Positions 55,138-64,000 of a stretch of DNA of 64,000 nucleotides are shown here, piece by piece. The notes under the pieces are model-generated. The model saw nothing but the letters and a program-made list of their open reading frames with translations. It was not told where the DNA came from and searched no databases. Location: NCBI RefSeq assembly GCF_000283155.1, contig NW_004454171.1:11692609-11756608 (forward strand), given 5' to 3'. Source of the stretch: Ceratotherium simum simum (taxonomy: Eukaryota; Chordata; Mammalia; Perissodactyla; Rhinocerotidae). A program made the translations under genes and the position numbers. Each line of letters begins with the position of its first letter. Position 1 is the first letter of the stretch.

Positions 55138-57439
55138 CAAAAAACAAAAAACCAACCTCCCAAACAGGTGGGAAGAAATGAAGTATTTCTCTCTGCACTT
55201 TGGTCACAAATAAACAGCTTAAAAAGAAAGCTGAGAAGCAAAGTTCAAGAAGCTCTAGAAATTCTATGATTTTACGTTATTAAAGGATGTTTTTTAAATG
55301 GAAGACTATTTGAAAGCCCAATAATTTCCTTTTAAGCATTTGCTTACTTTTAAAAGCAATGATTTTATAATAATAGCCAAAATGCCTTTGATGAGTGACT
55401 ATTACAATTAATTTCACCTTATTTGAACTGTGGGGAGAAAAGGTCAAAATGAAGTCATCTCCTTTGCTTTTAAGTGCTTTTACTGACAGAAGCCTAAATT
55501 ACCTCTGTTGGCTTTGAGTGCACAGCTCACACAGGTGTATGCGTCGTACTAGCCCGCACCTAGCCTGTGCCAGAGGTCAGAGGGAGGCAGTCGCAGCTCC
55601 AGCACCAGAGACAGCAAAGAACCGGGCCCAAACAGCAGCTGTTCCTGCACTAGACACTTTCTATGCAAAACTGTGCGTGGTCAGGAACTATCAGCGTGTT
55701 GCAGGCAGCAGCTTGCTGGCCAAGGCATTGCTTCCCTTGCCAAGAACATGCTGGTAGAAGTGTGTTTAATAGTGCTAAACCTTCACTGAATGACTGAATG
55801 TTCTCCTGGAAGCAGTACAAAATGTCCAGGAAGAAAACAGCTCTACAGTTGGAATAAGAAGTGGGAAAGTCAAAGGCAGGCGCAGACAGGAATGTGGCTT
55901 CTGGCTCACACAGTCGTCTCATCGTTAGCCAGGGAGTCATTAGCACCGTAGAATAACCGGGTGAGCAAAGTGCCAAACAGATATTGGACACATGCTATCT
56001 GGGAATGGCACAGGGGCTCCAGGTGGTGCCAATGCCTGATCAGGACACCTTGTGAGCTGCTTTTCCATGAGTGGAAATGGGTTCCCTGGGCCAGCCCTGC
56101 TCACCTGTGAGGCCCTCCTTGTGACCACAGAGGGCATAGAGTTAGAGGTCTCACCCTGATGGTAGAATACGCACAGTGATGGGAATAAAATGAACACAAT
56201 TACTAATAACTGGAAGAGAACTCTGCACAAAACTTCACTCATTTTTTCTCCACCATGATCTGGAGCATAAATGACCTTGCATATTTACTGTCATCCCTTC
56301 TTCCACACGGGAAGTGATGGTTTCTGGACAATCACTTAACCCACTGGTCTAGCAATCTCTAAGGACCAGGAAGCATGGCTAAAAAGGACCCATTGGCTCC
56401 ATTTCAGCCTAACACTGGCTCGGAGAAAAGGAAAGCAAACTATTCTTAGGGAAATGGAATTCTCTAGAACAGAGCAGTTATAAGACCATAGAAGCTTAGA
56501 ATTGTTAACCACATCCATTCTCACTTTAAGACAAAAAGAGTAAGAACAGGATAATATTTTCATACTAATGAATTCAAACAACATCCATTTGAAGAAGGCT
56601 AATATATGAAAGCTTACTCTAAGAAAACTAAATTAATAATATTTGTTCAAGGTTCAGAACAACATATTCCTCATTTTGCAAAAGGATTCTCTGTAATTCC
56701 CCTTAAACAACCAGCTCCTGAAGGCATCTAAAGCATTGCTTGGCTCTGGAAGTATGATTTACCTGCAACATTCTGGAATAGCTACGGCAGAAAGTGGAAA
56801 GGTTTGCCCTTTTCCTAACCCCATCGGACAGGTTAAATGTTTGTTTTGCCCTCTAGTGTCCTAGTTTGCAAAGAGAAAACATATCATAAAATGATCACCC
56901 AAAAGAGAGAGTTTGTATTTAATTCATTTCTAGGGTACTCATTGCTTTTAGAGATGAAGGTCATGAAACCTTCCATAAATGCCAACATTTTTCCAGACAG
57001 AATGTGGTACAAATGGAGCTCAAATTGCAAAAAAAGAACAAAAGAGGAAACCTTGTAATAGGCTTCCTGAATATGAAATTGGAAATATAAATTATCCTGC
57101 ACTGGGCTTAGTTGACAGTGTCTGGATAACAGGGCGGGGGTGGGGGGGGTGGGGATTAGTCCTTATTTTGTAGAAGCATAATACAGATGGCTATATTTCT
57201 AACTCCCAATGCCATGCTCACCTTTGGTAATATCATTGGGATCTAGTTGCATCCAGCAGTTGCCTTGTAAAATTCAAGTACTAAGATGTATTTTTCAATA
57301 TTTCAGGTGGTATAATTTTACTCCCTAAGAGGCAATTGCCAGGAATTACTTGGTATATCACATGAACATAAATTCATAGTAAAGTTATTTTTTATTTGAT
57401 TTTTTTTTCATTTTCTCTTATTCAAATGTGGTACTCAAA
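55135..57439. other. No gene recognised (2.3 kb)
   Basis: A largely repeat-free interval. The GC-richer part (55505-55745) carries 79- and 113-codon frames on opposite strands, neither recognised. A G-quadruplex motif lies at 57132-57154. Confidence 0.45.
57132..57154 (+). other. G-quadruplex-forming tract
   Basis: Four G runs (3, 5, 8 and 4) separated by single bases C, T and T: a canonical four-run motif with one-base loops on the plus strand. Confidence 0.9.
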
Positions 57440-57699
57440 CCATAAAACAATATTCATAAAATAATTGGAGAAATCTGAGAACTGACTGGATATTTGATGA
57501 TGTTAAGGAATTTAAAATCTGGTTAGGTGTGATAATGGTATTGGGGTTATATTACCATCAGAGAGTCCGTATACTCTAGTGATACATTCCGAAGTATTTA
57601 GGAATGAAATGATATGATGTCTCACATTTGTTTCAAAATAATCCAGTGTGATGGGGCAGGAGGGAAGTGAGTGGGGATTTAAACGAAACAAGACTGACC
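57440..57699 (+). mobile_element. L1ME-type LINE 3' UTR, left part (split by L1)
   Basis: Text gagaaatctgagaactgact ggatatttgatgatg, ggtgtgataatggtattggg gttat, tccgaagtatttaggaatga aatgatatgatgtct belongs to the conserved old L1 3' end. The missing continuation is found after the younger L1, at 62921-63035. Confidence 0.8.
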
Positions 57700-57901
57700 C
57701 CAGCCCAGTGGAGAGATGGCAGCAAGATGGTGGTAGAGAAATTTCTAGCTCTTGTCCCCTCCCAGAAACATCAATCAGAACAACTATCCATGCATGAAAA
57801 TATCTTCACAAAAACTAAATTCCAGGTAAGGGATTACAGCACCTGGGTGGAGGATCAAAATAAGAAAAGATGCACTGATGTGAGTAGGAAAGACAGTTTC
57901 A

Positions 57902-58158
57902 GGGGCCGGCCGAGTGGCGCAAGCGGTTAAGTGAACGCGCTCCACTGTGGCAGCCCGGGGTTCGCCGGTTCAAATCCCGGGAGTGCACTGATGCACTGCT
58001 TGGCAAGCCATGCTGTGGCAGTGTCCCATATAAAGTGGAGGAAGATGGGCATGGATATGAGCCCAGGGCCAGTCTTCCTCAGCAAAAAAAAAAAAAAAAA
58101 AAGAGGAGGACTGGCAGATGTTAGCACAGGGCGGATCTCCTCACAAAAAAAAAAAAAA
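57902..58158 (+). mobile_element. ERE SINE (long type), sense, nested in L1, perfect target duplication
   Basis: Head ggggccggccgagtggcgca agcgg, B-box-like ggttcaaatcccgggagtgc, tail units tgggcatggatatgagccca and gaggactggcagatgttagc, poly(A) at the end. Flanked by the perfect 15-bp repeat GGAAAGACAGTTTCA at 57887-57901 and 58159-58173. The 107-codon plus frame beginning at 57931 is SINE sequence. Confidence 0.95.
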
Positions 58159-58289
58159 GGAAAGACAGTTTCACATTTTTTCCATCACTCCTCCCCTAAG
58201 CCCAGGCAGCTCAGCACAGAGAGGGACACTGTCCCCATGGGGAAAGGAGACTGAAGTGAGCACCTGATTTCACTGTGTACCCCAGCAAT

Positions 58290-58790
58290 AGGCCAGCTCC
58301 CACAGACCCAGGCCCCTAGGCTCCAGGCATACTTCCAGGACCCCAGGCTCCTGGGCACCCCAATGCCAGGCTGGCATCCATGGACCTAGCCTCCAGACCA
58401 GCTTCTGTGAACCCAGGCTCTTAGTCTGCCCTAGCACGAGGCCAGACCCCATGAATCTAGCCTCCAGGCCAGTCGCTGCAGCCCCTACTCCCAGCAACCT
58501 CCTGTGGACCCAGGCTCCCAGCCCACCCTAGCACCAGGCTGGCCCCCACAGACCTAGCCTCTAGACTGAAGCATACCCAGGCTTCAGACTGGCCTCCATG
58601 GCCCCAGCATGCAAGTCACCTCCTGAAAACCCAGGCTCCCAGGCCACCTCAGCACTGGGCTAGCTCCCACAGACCCAAGATCCAGGTCCAACCACACAGG
58701 TCCAGGCCTGTACCCACAGATTCAAGCACCAGACCCACTCCAGTGAACCTAGCCTCCAGATCTGCCTCCAGAGACCAGGCACCAAGTACT
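58290..58790 (+). repeat. GC-rich degenerate tandem repeat in the L1 5' region
   Basis: Recurring phrases gacccaggctcc, cctagcctccag, accaggctggccc and cccacagacc repeat with irregular spacing of roughly 40-100 bp. Base composition contrasts sharply with the A-rich L1 body that follows. I read it as part of the L1 5' UTR, but it could be a separate minisatellite. Confidence 0.7.
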
Positions 58791-59159
58791 AAAGATAACT
58801 ATAGCTACAATAATTTGTTAATGGATACACAACATAAAAAGAAGTAAATTGTGATGTCAAAAATATAAAATGTGGGAGGTGGAGTAAAAGAGTGGAACTT
58901 TGTACATGATTAAAGATAAGCTGTTATCAGCATAAAATAAACTTTATAGATATAAAAGTATCTATAAGATGTTTTATGTAAGCCTCATAAAACATCACAG
59001 AGCAAAAACCTACAGTAGATGCACAAAAGATAAAGAGAAGGGAATCAAAGCATATCACTAACCAATTCACAGAGGAAAACAGCAAAAGAGGAAGAAAGGA
59101 ATAAGGGAATTACAAAATAGCCAGAAAACAACTAATAAGATGTCATTAGTAAGTCCTTA

Positions 59160-62100
59160 TCTATCAATAATTACTTTGAATGTAAATGGATGAAATTCTC
59201 TAATCAAAAGACACAGAGTGGCTGAATGAATTAAAGAACAAGACCCAACTATATGCTGCCTACAACAGAATCACTTCAGCTTTAAGGTCACATATAGGCT
59301 TCAGGTAAAGGAATGAAAAAGATATTCCATGCGAATGGAAACCAAAAGAGAGCAGGGGTAGCTATCTTTATATCAGACAAAACAGACTTTAAGCCAAAAA
59401 TGATAACAAAAGACAAATAAGATCATTATATAATGCTAAACAGATCAATTCATCAGGAAGACAAGACAATGGTAAATATATATGCATCCAACATTGGAAC
59501 ATCTAAGTATATTAAGCAAATACTAACAGACCTGAAGGGAGATATAGACAACAATATAATAATAGTAGGGGACATCAATACTCCACTTTCAACAATGGGC
59601 AAATCATCCAGACAGAAAATCAATAAGAAAACATTGGACTTGAGCTATATTTTAGACCAAATGGTCCTAACAGACACATACAGAGCATTCCATCCAACAG
59701 CAGCAGAATACACATTCTTCTCAAATGTTGTTGTAACCATAGGTTACAACAAAAAACAAGTATTAGCAAATTTAAGACGATTGAAATCATATCAAGTATC
59801 TTTTCCAACCACAATGGTATGTGGTCAATACCATTATCAATAACAAGAGGAAAACTGGAAAATTCACAAATATATGGAGATTATACAACGTACTCCTGAG
59901 CAACCAATGAGTCGAAGAAGAAATGAAAAGAGAAGTCAAAAGATATCTTGAAATAAATGAAAATGAAAACACATCATACCAAAACTTATGAGACATGGTA
60001 AAAGCAGTTACAGGAGGAAAATTTATAAAAATAAGTGCCTACATTAAGGAAAAAATAATTAAATAAACAACTTAACTTTCCACCTCAAGGAACCAGAAAA
60101 AGAAGAAGAAACTAAGCCCCAAATTAGCAGAACGATGGAAATAATGAAGATCAGAGCTGAATTAAATGAAATAGAGACCAGAAGAACAATAGAACAGATC
60201 AATAAAATTAAGAGCTGGTTTATTGAAAAGATAAACAAAACAGATAAACCTTTAGCTAGACTAAGAAAAAAAGAGAATACTCAAATCAATTCAGAAATGA
60301 AAGAGGAGACATTACAATGGATACTACAGAAATACAAAAGATCATAAGAGATGACTATAAATAATTATACACCAACAAATTGGAAAACCTAGAAGAAATG
60401 GATAAATTCCTAGAAACATACAACCTATCAAGATTGAATCATGAAGAAATAGAAAATGCAAACAGACTAATAATGAGTAGAGATTGAATCAGTAATCAAA
60501 ACCTCCAACAAAAAAAGCCTAGATCAGATGGCCTCATGGGTAAATTCTACCAAATATTTGAAGAAAAATTAATGTCAATTCTTCTCTAACTCTTCCAAAA
60601 AATTGAAGAGTAGGGAACATTCCCAAACTCATTTTATGAGGCCAGCATTACCCTCATACCAAAGCTAAACAAGGATACTACAAGAAAAGAAAACTACAGA
60701 CCAATGTTCCTGATGAATATTGATGCAAAAATCCTCAAAAAAAAAAAAAATACCAGTGAAACAAATTCAACAGCACATTAAAAGGATCATACACCATGAT
60801 CAAGTAAGATTTATCCCTGAGATACCAGGATGGTTCAACCTATGCAAATCAATCAATGTGATAAACCACATTAATCTAATGAAATAATCCATGTGATCAT
60901 GTCAATAGATGCAGAAAAAGCATTTTACAAAATTCAATATCCTTACATGATAAAAATTCTCAACAAATTGGGTATAGAAGGAAGGTACTTCAACATAATA
61001 ACCATATATGACAAGTCCACAGGTAACATCATACTCAATAGTGAAGGTTACAAGTTTTCCCTCTATGATCAGGAACAAGACAAGGATGCCCACTCTCACT
61101 ACTCTTATTCAGTATAGTACTGGGAGTCCTAGCCAGAGCAATTAGGCAAGAAAGAGAAATAAAATGCATCCAAATCAGAAAGGAAGAAGTAAAATTGTCT
61201 ATTTACAGATGATGTGATCTTCTATATAGAAAGTCCTAAAGACTCCACCAAAAAACTGTTAGAGCTAATAAATTCAGTAAAGGTGCAGCATACAAAATCA
61301 ATATACAAAAATCAGTGGTTTCTATACACTGAAAAAGAAATAAAGAAAATCCCATTTACAGTAGCATCAAAAACAATAAAATACGAATAAACTTGACCAA
61401 AGAGGTCTGTACCCTAAAAATTATAACACTGATGAAAGAAATTGAAGAAGGGCCGGCCCCGTGGCTTAGCGGTTAAGAGCGCGCGCTGCGCTGCTGGCGG
61501 CCGGGGTTCGGATCCCGGGCGTGCACCGATGCACCACTTCTCTGGCCATGCTGAGGCTGTGTCCCACATACAGCAACTAGAAGGATGTGCAACTATGACA
61601 TACAACTATCTACTGGGACTTTGGGTGAAAAATGAATAAATAAAATTAAAAAAAATAAAAGAAATTGAAGAAGACACAAAAAAATAGAAAGATATCCCTT
61701 GTTCCTCGATTGGAAAAATGAATATTGTTAAAATATCTGTACTAAACAAAGCCATCTATAGATTTAATGCAATTCCTATCAAAATTCCAGGGGCATTTTT
61801 CACAGAAATAGAAAGCACAATCCTAAAATCTGTATAGAACTACAAAATCCACTGAATAGTCAAGGCAATCCTGAGAAAGAACAAAGCTGGAGGCATCATA
61901 CTTCCTGATTTCTAACTATATTACAAACTGATAGTACTCAAAACAGTATGGTATTGGCATAAAAACAGACACATAGACCAATGGAACAGAATCGAGAGCC
62001 CAGAAATAAACCCACGCATCACAGTCAACAAATATTTGATAAGGGTGCCAAGAATACTCAAAGGAAAAAGGATAGTCTCTTCAATAAATGGTGTTGGGAA

Positions 62101-62216
62101 AACTAGATATTCACAGGCAAAAGAATGAAATTAGATTCCTATTTTACACCACTGACAAAAACTAACTCAAAATGGAATAAAAACTTATGTAAGTCTAAAT
62201 GTAAGACCTAAAACCC
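59160..62216 (+). pseudogene. L1 ORF2 (endonuclease/reverse transcriptase) remnant
   Basis: Decayed LINE-1 ORF2, the protein that nicks target DNA and reverse-transcribes L1 RNA. Endonuclease pieces: TLNVNG with IKRHRVAE (59170-59235), then 59433-59843 open with MVNIYASNIG, IIVGDINTPLST and AEYTFFS. Middle: 60135-60347 with KIRAELNEIETRRTIEQINK. Reverse transcriptase: 60893-61117 with [12 protein letters not shown] (the usual Asp after the AEKAF core is Tyr here) and the active-site box at about 61200-61230 reading LFTDDVIF after a frame shift. Many stops and frameshifts are present, one ERE (61451-61657) interrupts it, and a deletion removes part of the 3' third. It is inactive. Confidence 0.9.
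61451..61657 (+). mobile_element. ERE SINE (short type), sense, nested in L1, perfect target duplication
   Basis: Head ggccggccccgtggcttagc, B box ggttcggatcccgggcgtgc, ccacatacagcaactagaag, ctactgggactttgggtgaa, AATAAA-rich tail. Perfect 16-bp repeat AAAGAAATTGAAGAAG at 61435-61450 and 61658-61673. Little diverged. Confidence 0.95.
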
Positions 62217-62343
62217 AAGGAAACAAAAACACCAACTCAAAAAGATATCTGCACCCCCATGTTCATTGCAGCATTATTTACGATAGCCAAGACATGGAAG
62301 CAACCTAAGTGTCCGTGACAGATGAATAGATAAGGAAAATGTG

Positions 62344-62398
62344 AGAGGTGTGTGTGTGTATATATATATGTATATATACGTCTATGTATATGTATACA
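62344..62398. repeat. TG/TA microsatellite inside L1
   Basis: TG run passing to TA and TATG runs, an expansion of the L1 text normally reading 'gtggtatatatatacaatgg'. Confidence 0.85.
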
Positions 62399-62920
62399 GT
62401 GGAATATTATTCAGCCATAGAAAAGAAGTAAATTCTGCCTTTGGTGACAACATGGATGGACCTTGACGGCACTATGTTAATTGAAATGAGTCAGACAGAG
62501 AAAGACAAATATTATGTGATCTCACTTACACGTGGAATCTAAAAAAGCCAAACTCATAGAAACAGAATAGATTGGTGGTTGCCAGGGCCTGCGGGGTGGG
62601 GAAAATGGACAGATGTCGATCAAAGGGACAAACTTCCAGTTATAATATGAATAAGTTCTGGGGATCTAATATACAGAATGGTGACTACAGTTAACAATAC
62701 TGTATTATATACTTGAAATTTGCTAAGAACGTAAATCTTAAATGTTCTCACCACACACAAAAAATGATAATTATGTAACATGATGGAGGTTATCTCATTA
62801 TGGTAATCATTTCACAATACATACATGTATCAAATCATCACGTTGTACACTTTAAACTTACACAATGTTATATGTCAAGTGTATCTCAAGAAAGCTGGGA
62901 AAAAAAGAACAAAACATAAA

Positions 62921-63035
62921 AAAACTGGCCATGTATTGTTAATTATTGAAGCTGAATGAGATATATATTGAGGCTTATTACACTATTCTATTTTTGTATA
63001 TGTTTGAAATTTTTCATGATACAAAGTTTTTAAAA
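62921..63035 (+). mobile_element. L1ME-type LINE 3' UTR, right part
   Basis: Text ttaattattgaagctgaatg ag, ggcttattacactattctat ttttgtatatgtttgaaatt tttcatgat is the standard old L1 3' end and continues the piece at 57440-57699. Confidence 0.8.
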
Positions 63036-63467
63036 GTAGCATTCAAATATTTGACTATTATTGTGACCAGAAGTCATAATATTATTAGCTTCAGGATGTC
63101 AACATCAATAAACCAAATGAACAGGACTCTTGAAAGACAGCTATGGATCAAGAGATCTACAGATCTCACAAATAGTCCTTTCCCCCTTGTTTTACTTAGT
63201 AGTACAATGAGGAAACATCACTTATGCTTTAAAAATGAGCTATTTTCACCAAGAGAAAATTTCTGCATGGCATTCACTACAAATATCACCGATGGGATCA
63301 CTTATTGACAACTTAGTAAGTGTTACAGAAATATATGCTCCAGCATTTATAGCTGAAGTTGGCCATTTCTCAGTAATGGAACTCAGGGTCAATGCGGTCA
63401 GGAAAGGTTAAAATATCAACTACAATCTAGAAAGTTCTAAAATTCTACCTTACCAGTCACATTATAT
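63036..63467. other. No gene recognised
   Basis: The 120-codon plus frame at 62946-63308 starts inside the L1 tail and has no domain; I do not regard it as a gene. Confidence 0.5.
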
Positions 63468-63610
63468 TTTGATAGCATTTACTGAGTTCTTATGATGGGC
63501 TAGGCAACTTGCTAAGCGCTTTATCCCCTTTATCTCATTGAATCCTCACCAAGACCCTGTGATGTGGACACTTTTTTTTTTACCATAAGAGGAAAACTGT
63601 TACTGAGAGT
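63468..63610 (-). mobile_element. MIR SINE fragment, antisense
   Basis: Text tagcatttactgagttctta tgatgggctaggca, cttgctaagcgctttatccc and tctcattgaatcctcaccaa gaccctgtgatg. Confidence 0.85.
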
Positions 63611-63927
63611 TTTCCATTTTATTTCTTTGACTGATAGTTAATTAAAAAGCAAACTCTAATTTTGTCATCAATATTGTGTTACAGTGATTTAAATAGTAAT
63701 TAAGCACAATGTAGTTTTCTCAAATTGAAAAAGAAAACACTAGATTTTTAAAAATATGTACTCTTTGCCCAGAAAGGTACTAAGATTCATTTAAAATATG
63801 CTTTTATATAAAACAACTGACAAGTGCTCATCTGACCTCTTGGCAAAGATGCTAGGGAATCTTCTTTTTTTTTTTTATGTGAACACTATTGTCATCCCAA
63901 TTACACAGGTAAGAAAATTGAGTCTTA
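63611..63927. other. No gene; poly-T and MIR-like end
   Basis: AT-rich; T run at 63866-63877. At 63890-63927 gtcatcccaattacacaggt aagaaaattgag resembles an antisense MIR centre cut by the following ERE. Confidence 0.5.
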
Positions 63928-64000
63928 GGGCCGGCCCCGTGGCTTAGCGGTTAAGTGCGCGTGCTCCACTGCTGGCGGCCTGGGTTCGGATCCCAGGCGC
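63928..64000 (+). mobile_element. ERE SINE (sense), cut by window end
   Basis: Only the tRNA-like head is present: gggccggccccgtggcttag cggttaag (A box) and ggttcggatcccaggcgc (B box). Confidence 0.92.

Larger units (their letters stand above)
57700..62920 (+). mobile_element. L1MA-like LINE, sense, with 5' UTR but no ORF1; split by two EREs
   Basis: Begins agtggagagatggcagcaag with the atgg-rich start typical of L1 5' UTRs and ends in the full L1 3' UTR (tgtacactttaaacttacac, a short A-rich tail at 62900-62924). Subtracting the two EREs and their duplicated targets leaves about 4.7 kb against roughly 6 kb for a complete L1. The order is 5' UTR (57700-58790, containing a GC-rich degenerate repeat), an inter-ORF-like segment (58790-59150), ORF2 (59160-62216, decayed), a deletion junction near 62216, the ORF2 end and 3' UTR. 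The flanking aagactgacc (57690-57699) and aaaactggcc (62921-62930) may be an eroded target duplication. Confidence 0.85.

Noticed and set aside
57931..58254. 107-codon frame
   Set aside because: Almost entirely ERE sequence, with Lys runs from the poly(A) tail.
62946..63308. 120-codon frame near the window end
   Set aside because: Begins in the L1ME 3' UTR, no recognisable domain, AT-rich.

Overview
This 64 kb window looks like ordinary repeat-rich mammalian intergenic or intronic DNA, most likely from an equid or another perissodactyl. The taxonomic signal is a set of tRNA-derived SINEs (heads reading like ggccggccccgtggcttag, with a serine-tRNA-like A box and B box). These match the equine repetitive element (ERE) group. 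Twelve ERE copies are visible, several with perfect target-site duplications, and there is one older relative. Pan-mammalian repeats (MIR, L2, MER5-type hAT elements, MLT1/MLT2 LTRs, L1M and HAL1-like LINEs) make up most of the rest. I find no protein-coding gene of the host that I can support; almost all open frames lie inside transposon remnants or are short and featureless.

Layout. 1-8 kb: an MLT2B-type LTR cut by the window edge, MIRs, an L2 3' end, a MER5B and two MLT1-type LTRs in antisense. 8-15 kb: a cleanly bounded antisense L1 3' end, MER5A, a long GA-rich ancient repeat, an LTR with a poly(A) signal, and an old tRNA-SINE. 15-25 kb: a HAL1/L1-like A-rich stretch, an antisense MLT1A-type LTR, a long L2, a small Tc1/mariner-type element, and an L2 interrupted by MER5A. 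25-37 kb: a solo LTR with a recognisable promoter/poly(A) layout, an antisense L1 3' end, an MLT1 LTR, and four EREs, one of which contains a 100-N assembly gap. 37-45 kb: L1 3' sequence interrupted by an ERE, an antisense L1 5' half with ORF1 remnant, and an antisense HAL1-like block. 45-57 kb: a repeat-poor area with scattered MIR, L2 and MLT1 copies and a pair of inverted EREs. 57-63 kb: a three-level nest in which an L1ME-type 3' UTR is split by an L1MA-like element that is itself split by two EREs. The window ends inside a further ERE.

Nothing here looks like a functioning multi-gene system. The most useful second-look items are: the assembly gap that falls inside a SINE, the inverted ERE pair, the ERE tail architecture, the apparently ORF1-less L1, a 12-bp perfect hairpin, a G-quadruplex tract, a 74-codon minus-strand open frame with a downstream AATAAA, and a separated direct repeat near 33-34 kb. 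Family names come from recognising consensus features by eye; subfamily labels (for example MLT1A, MER5B, L1MA) are approximate and no database was searched.
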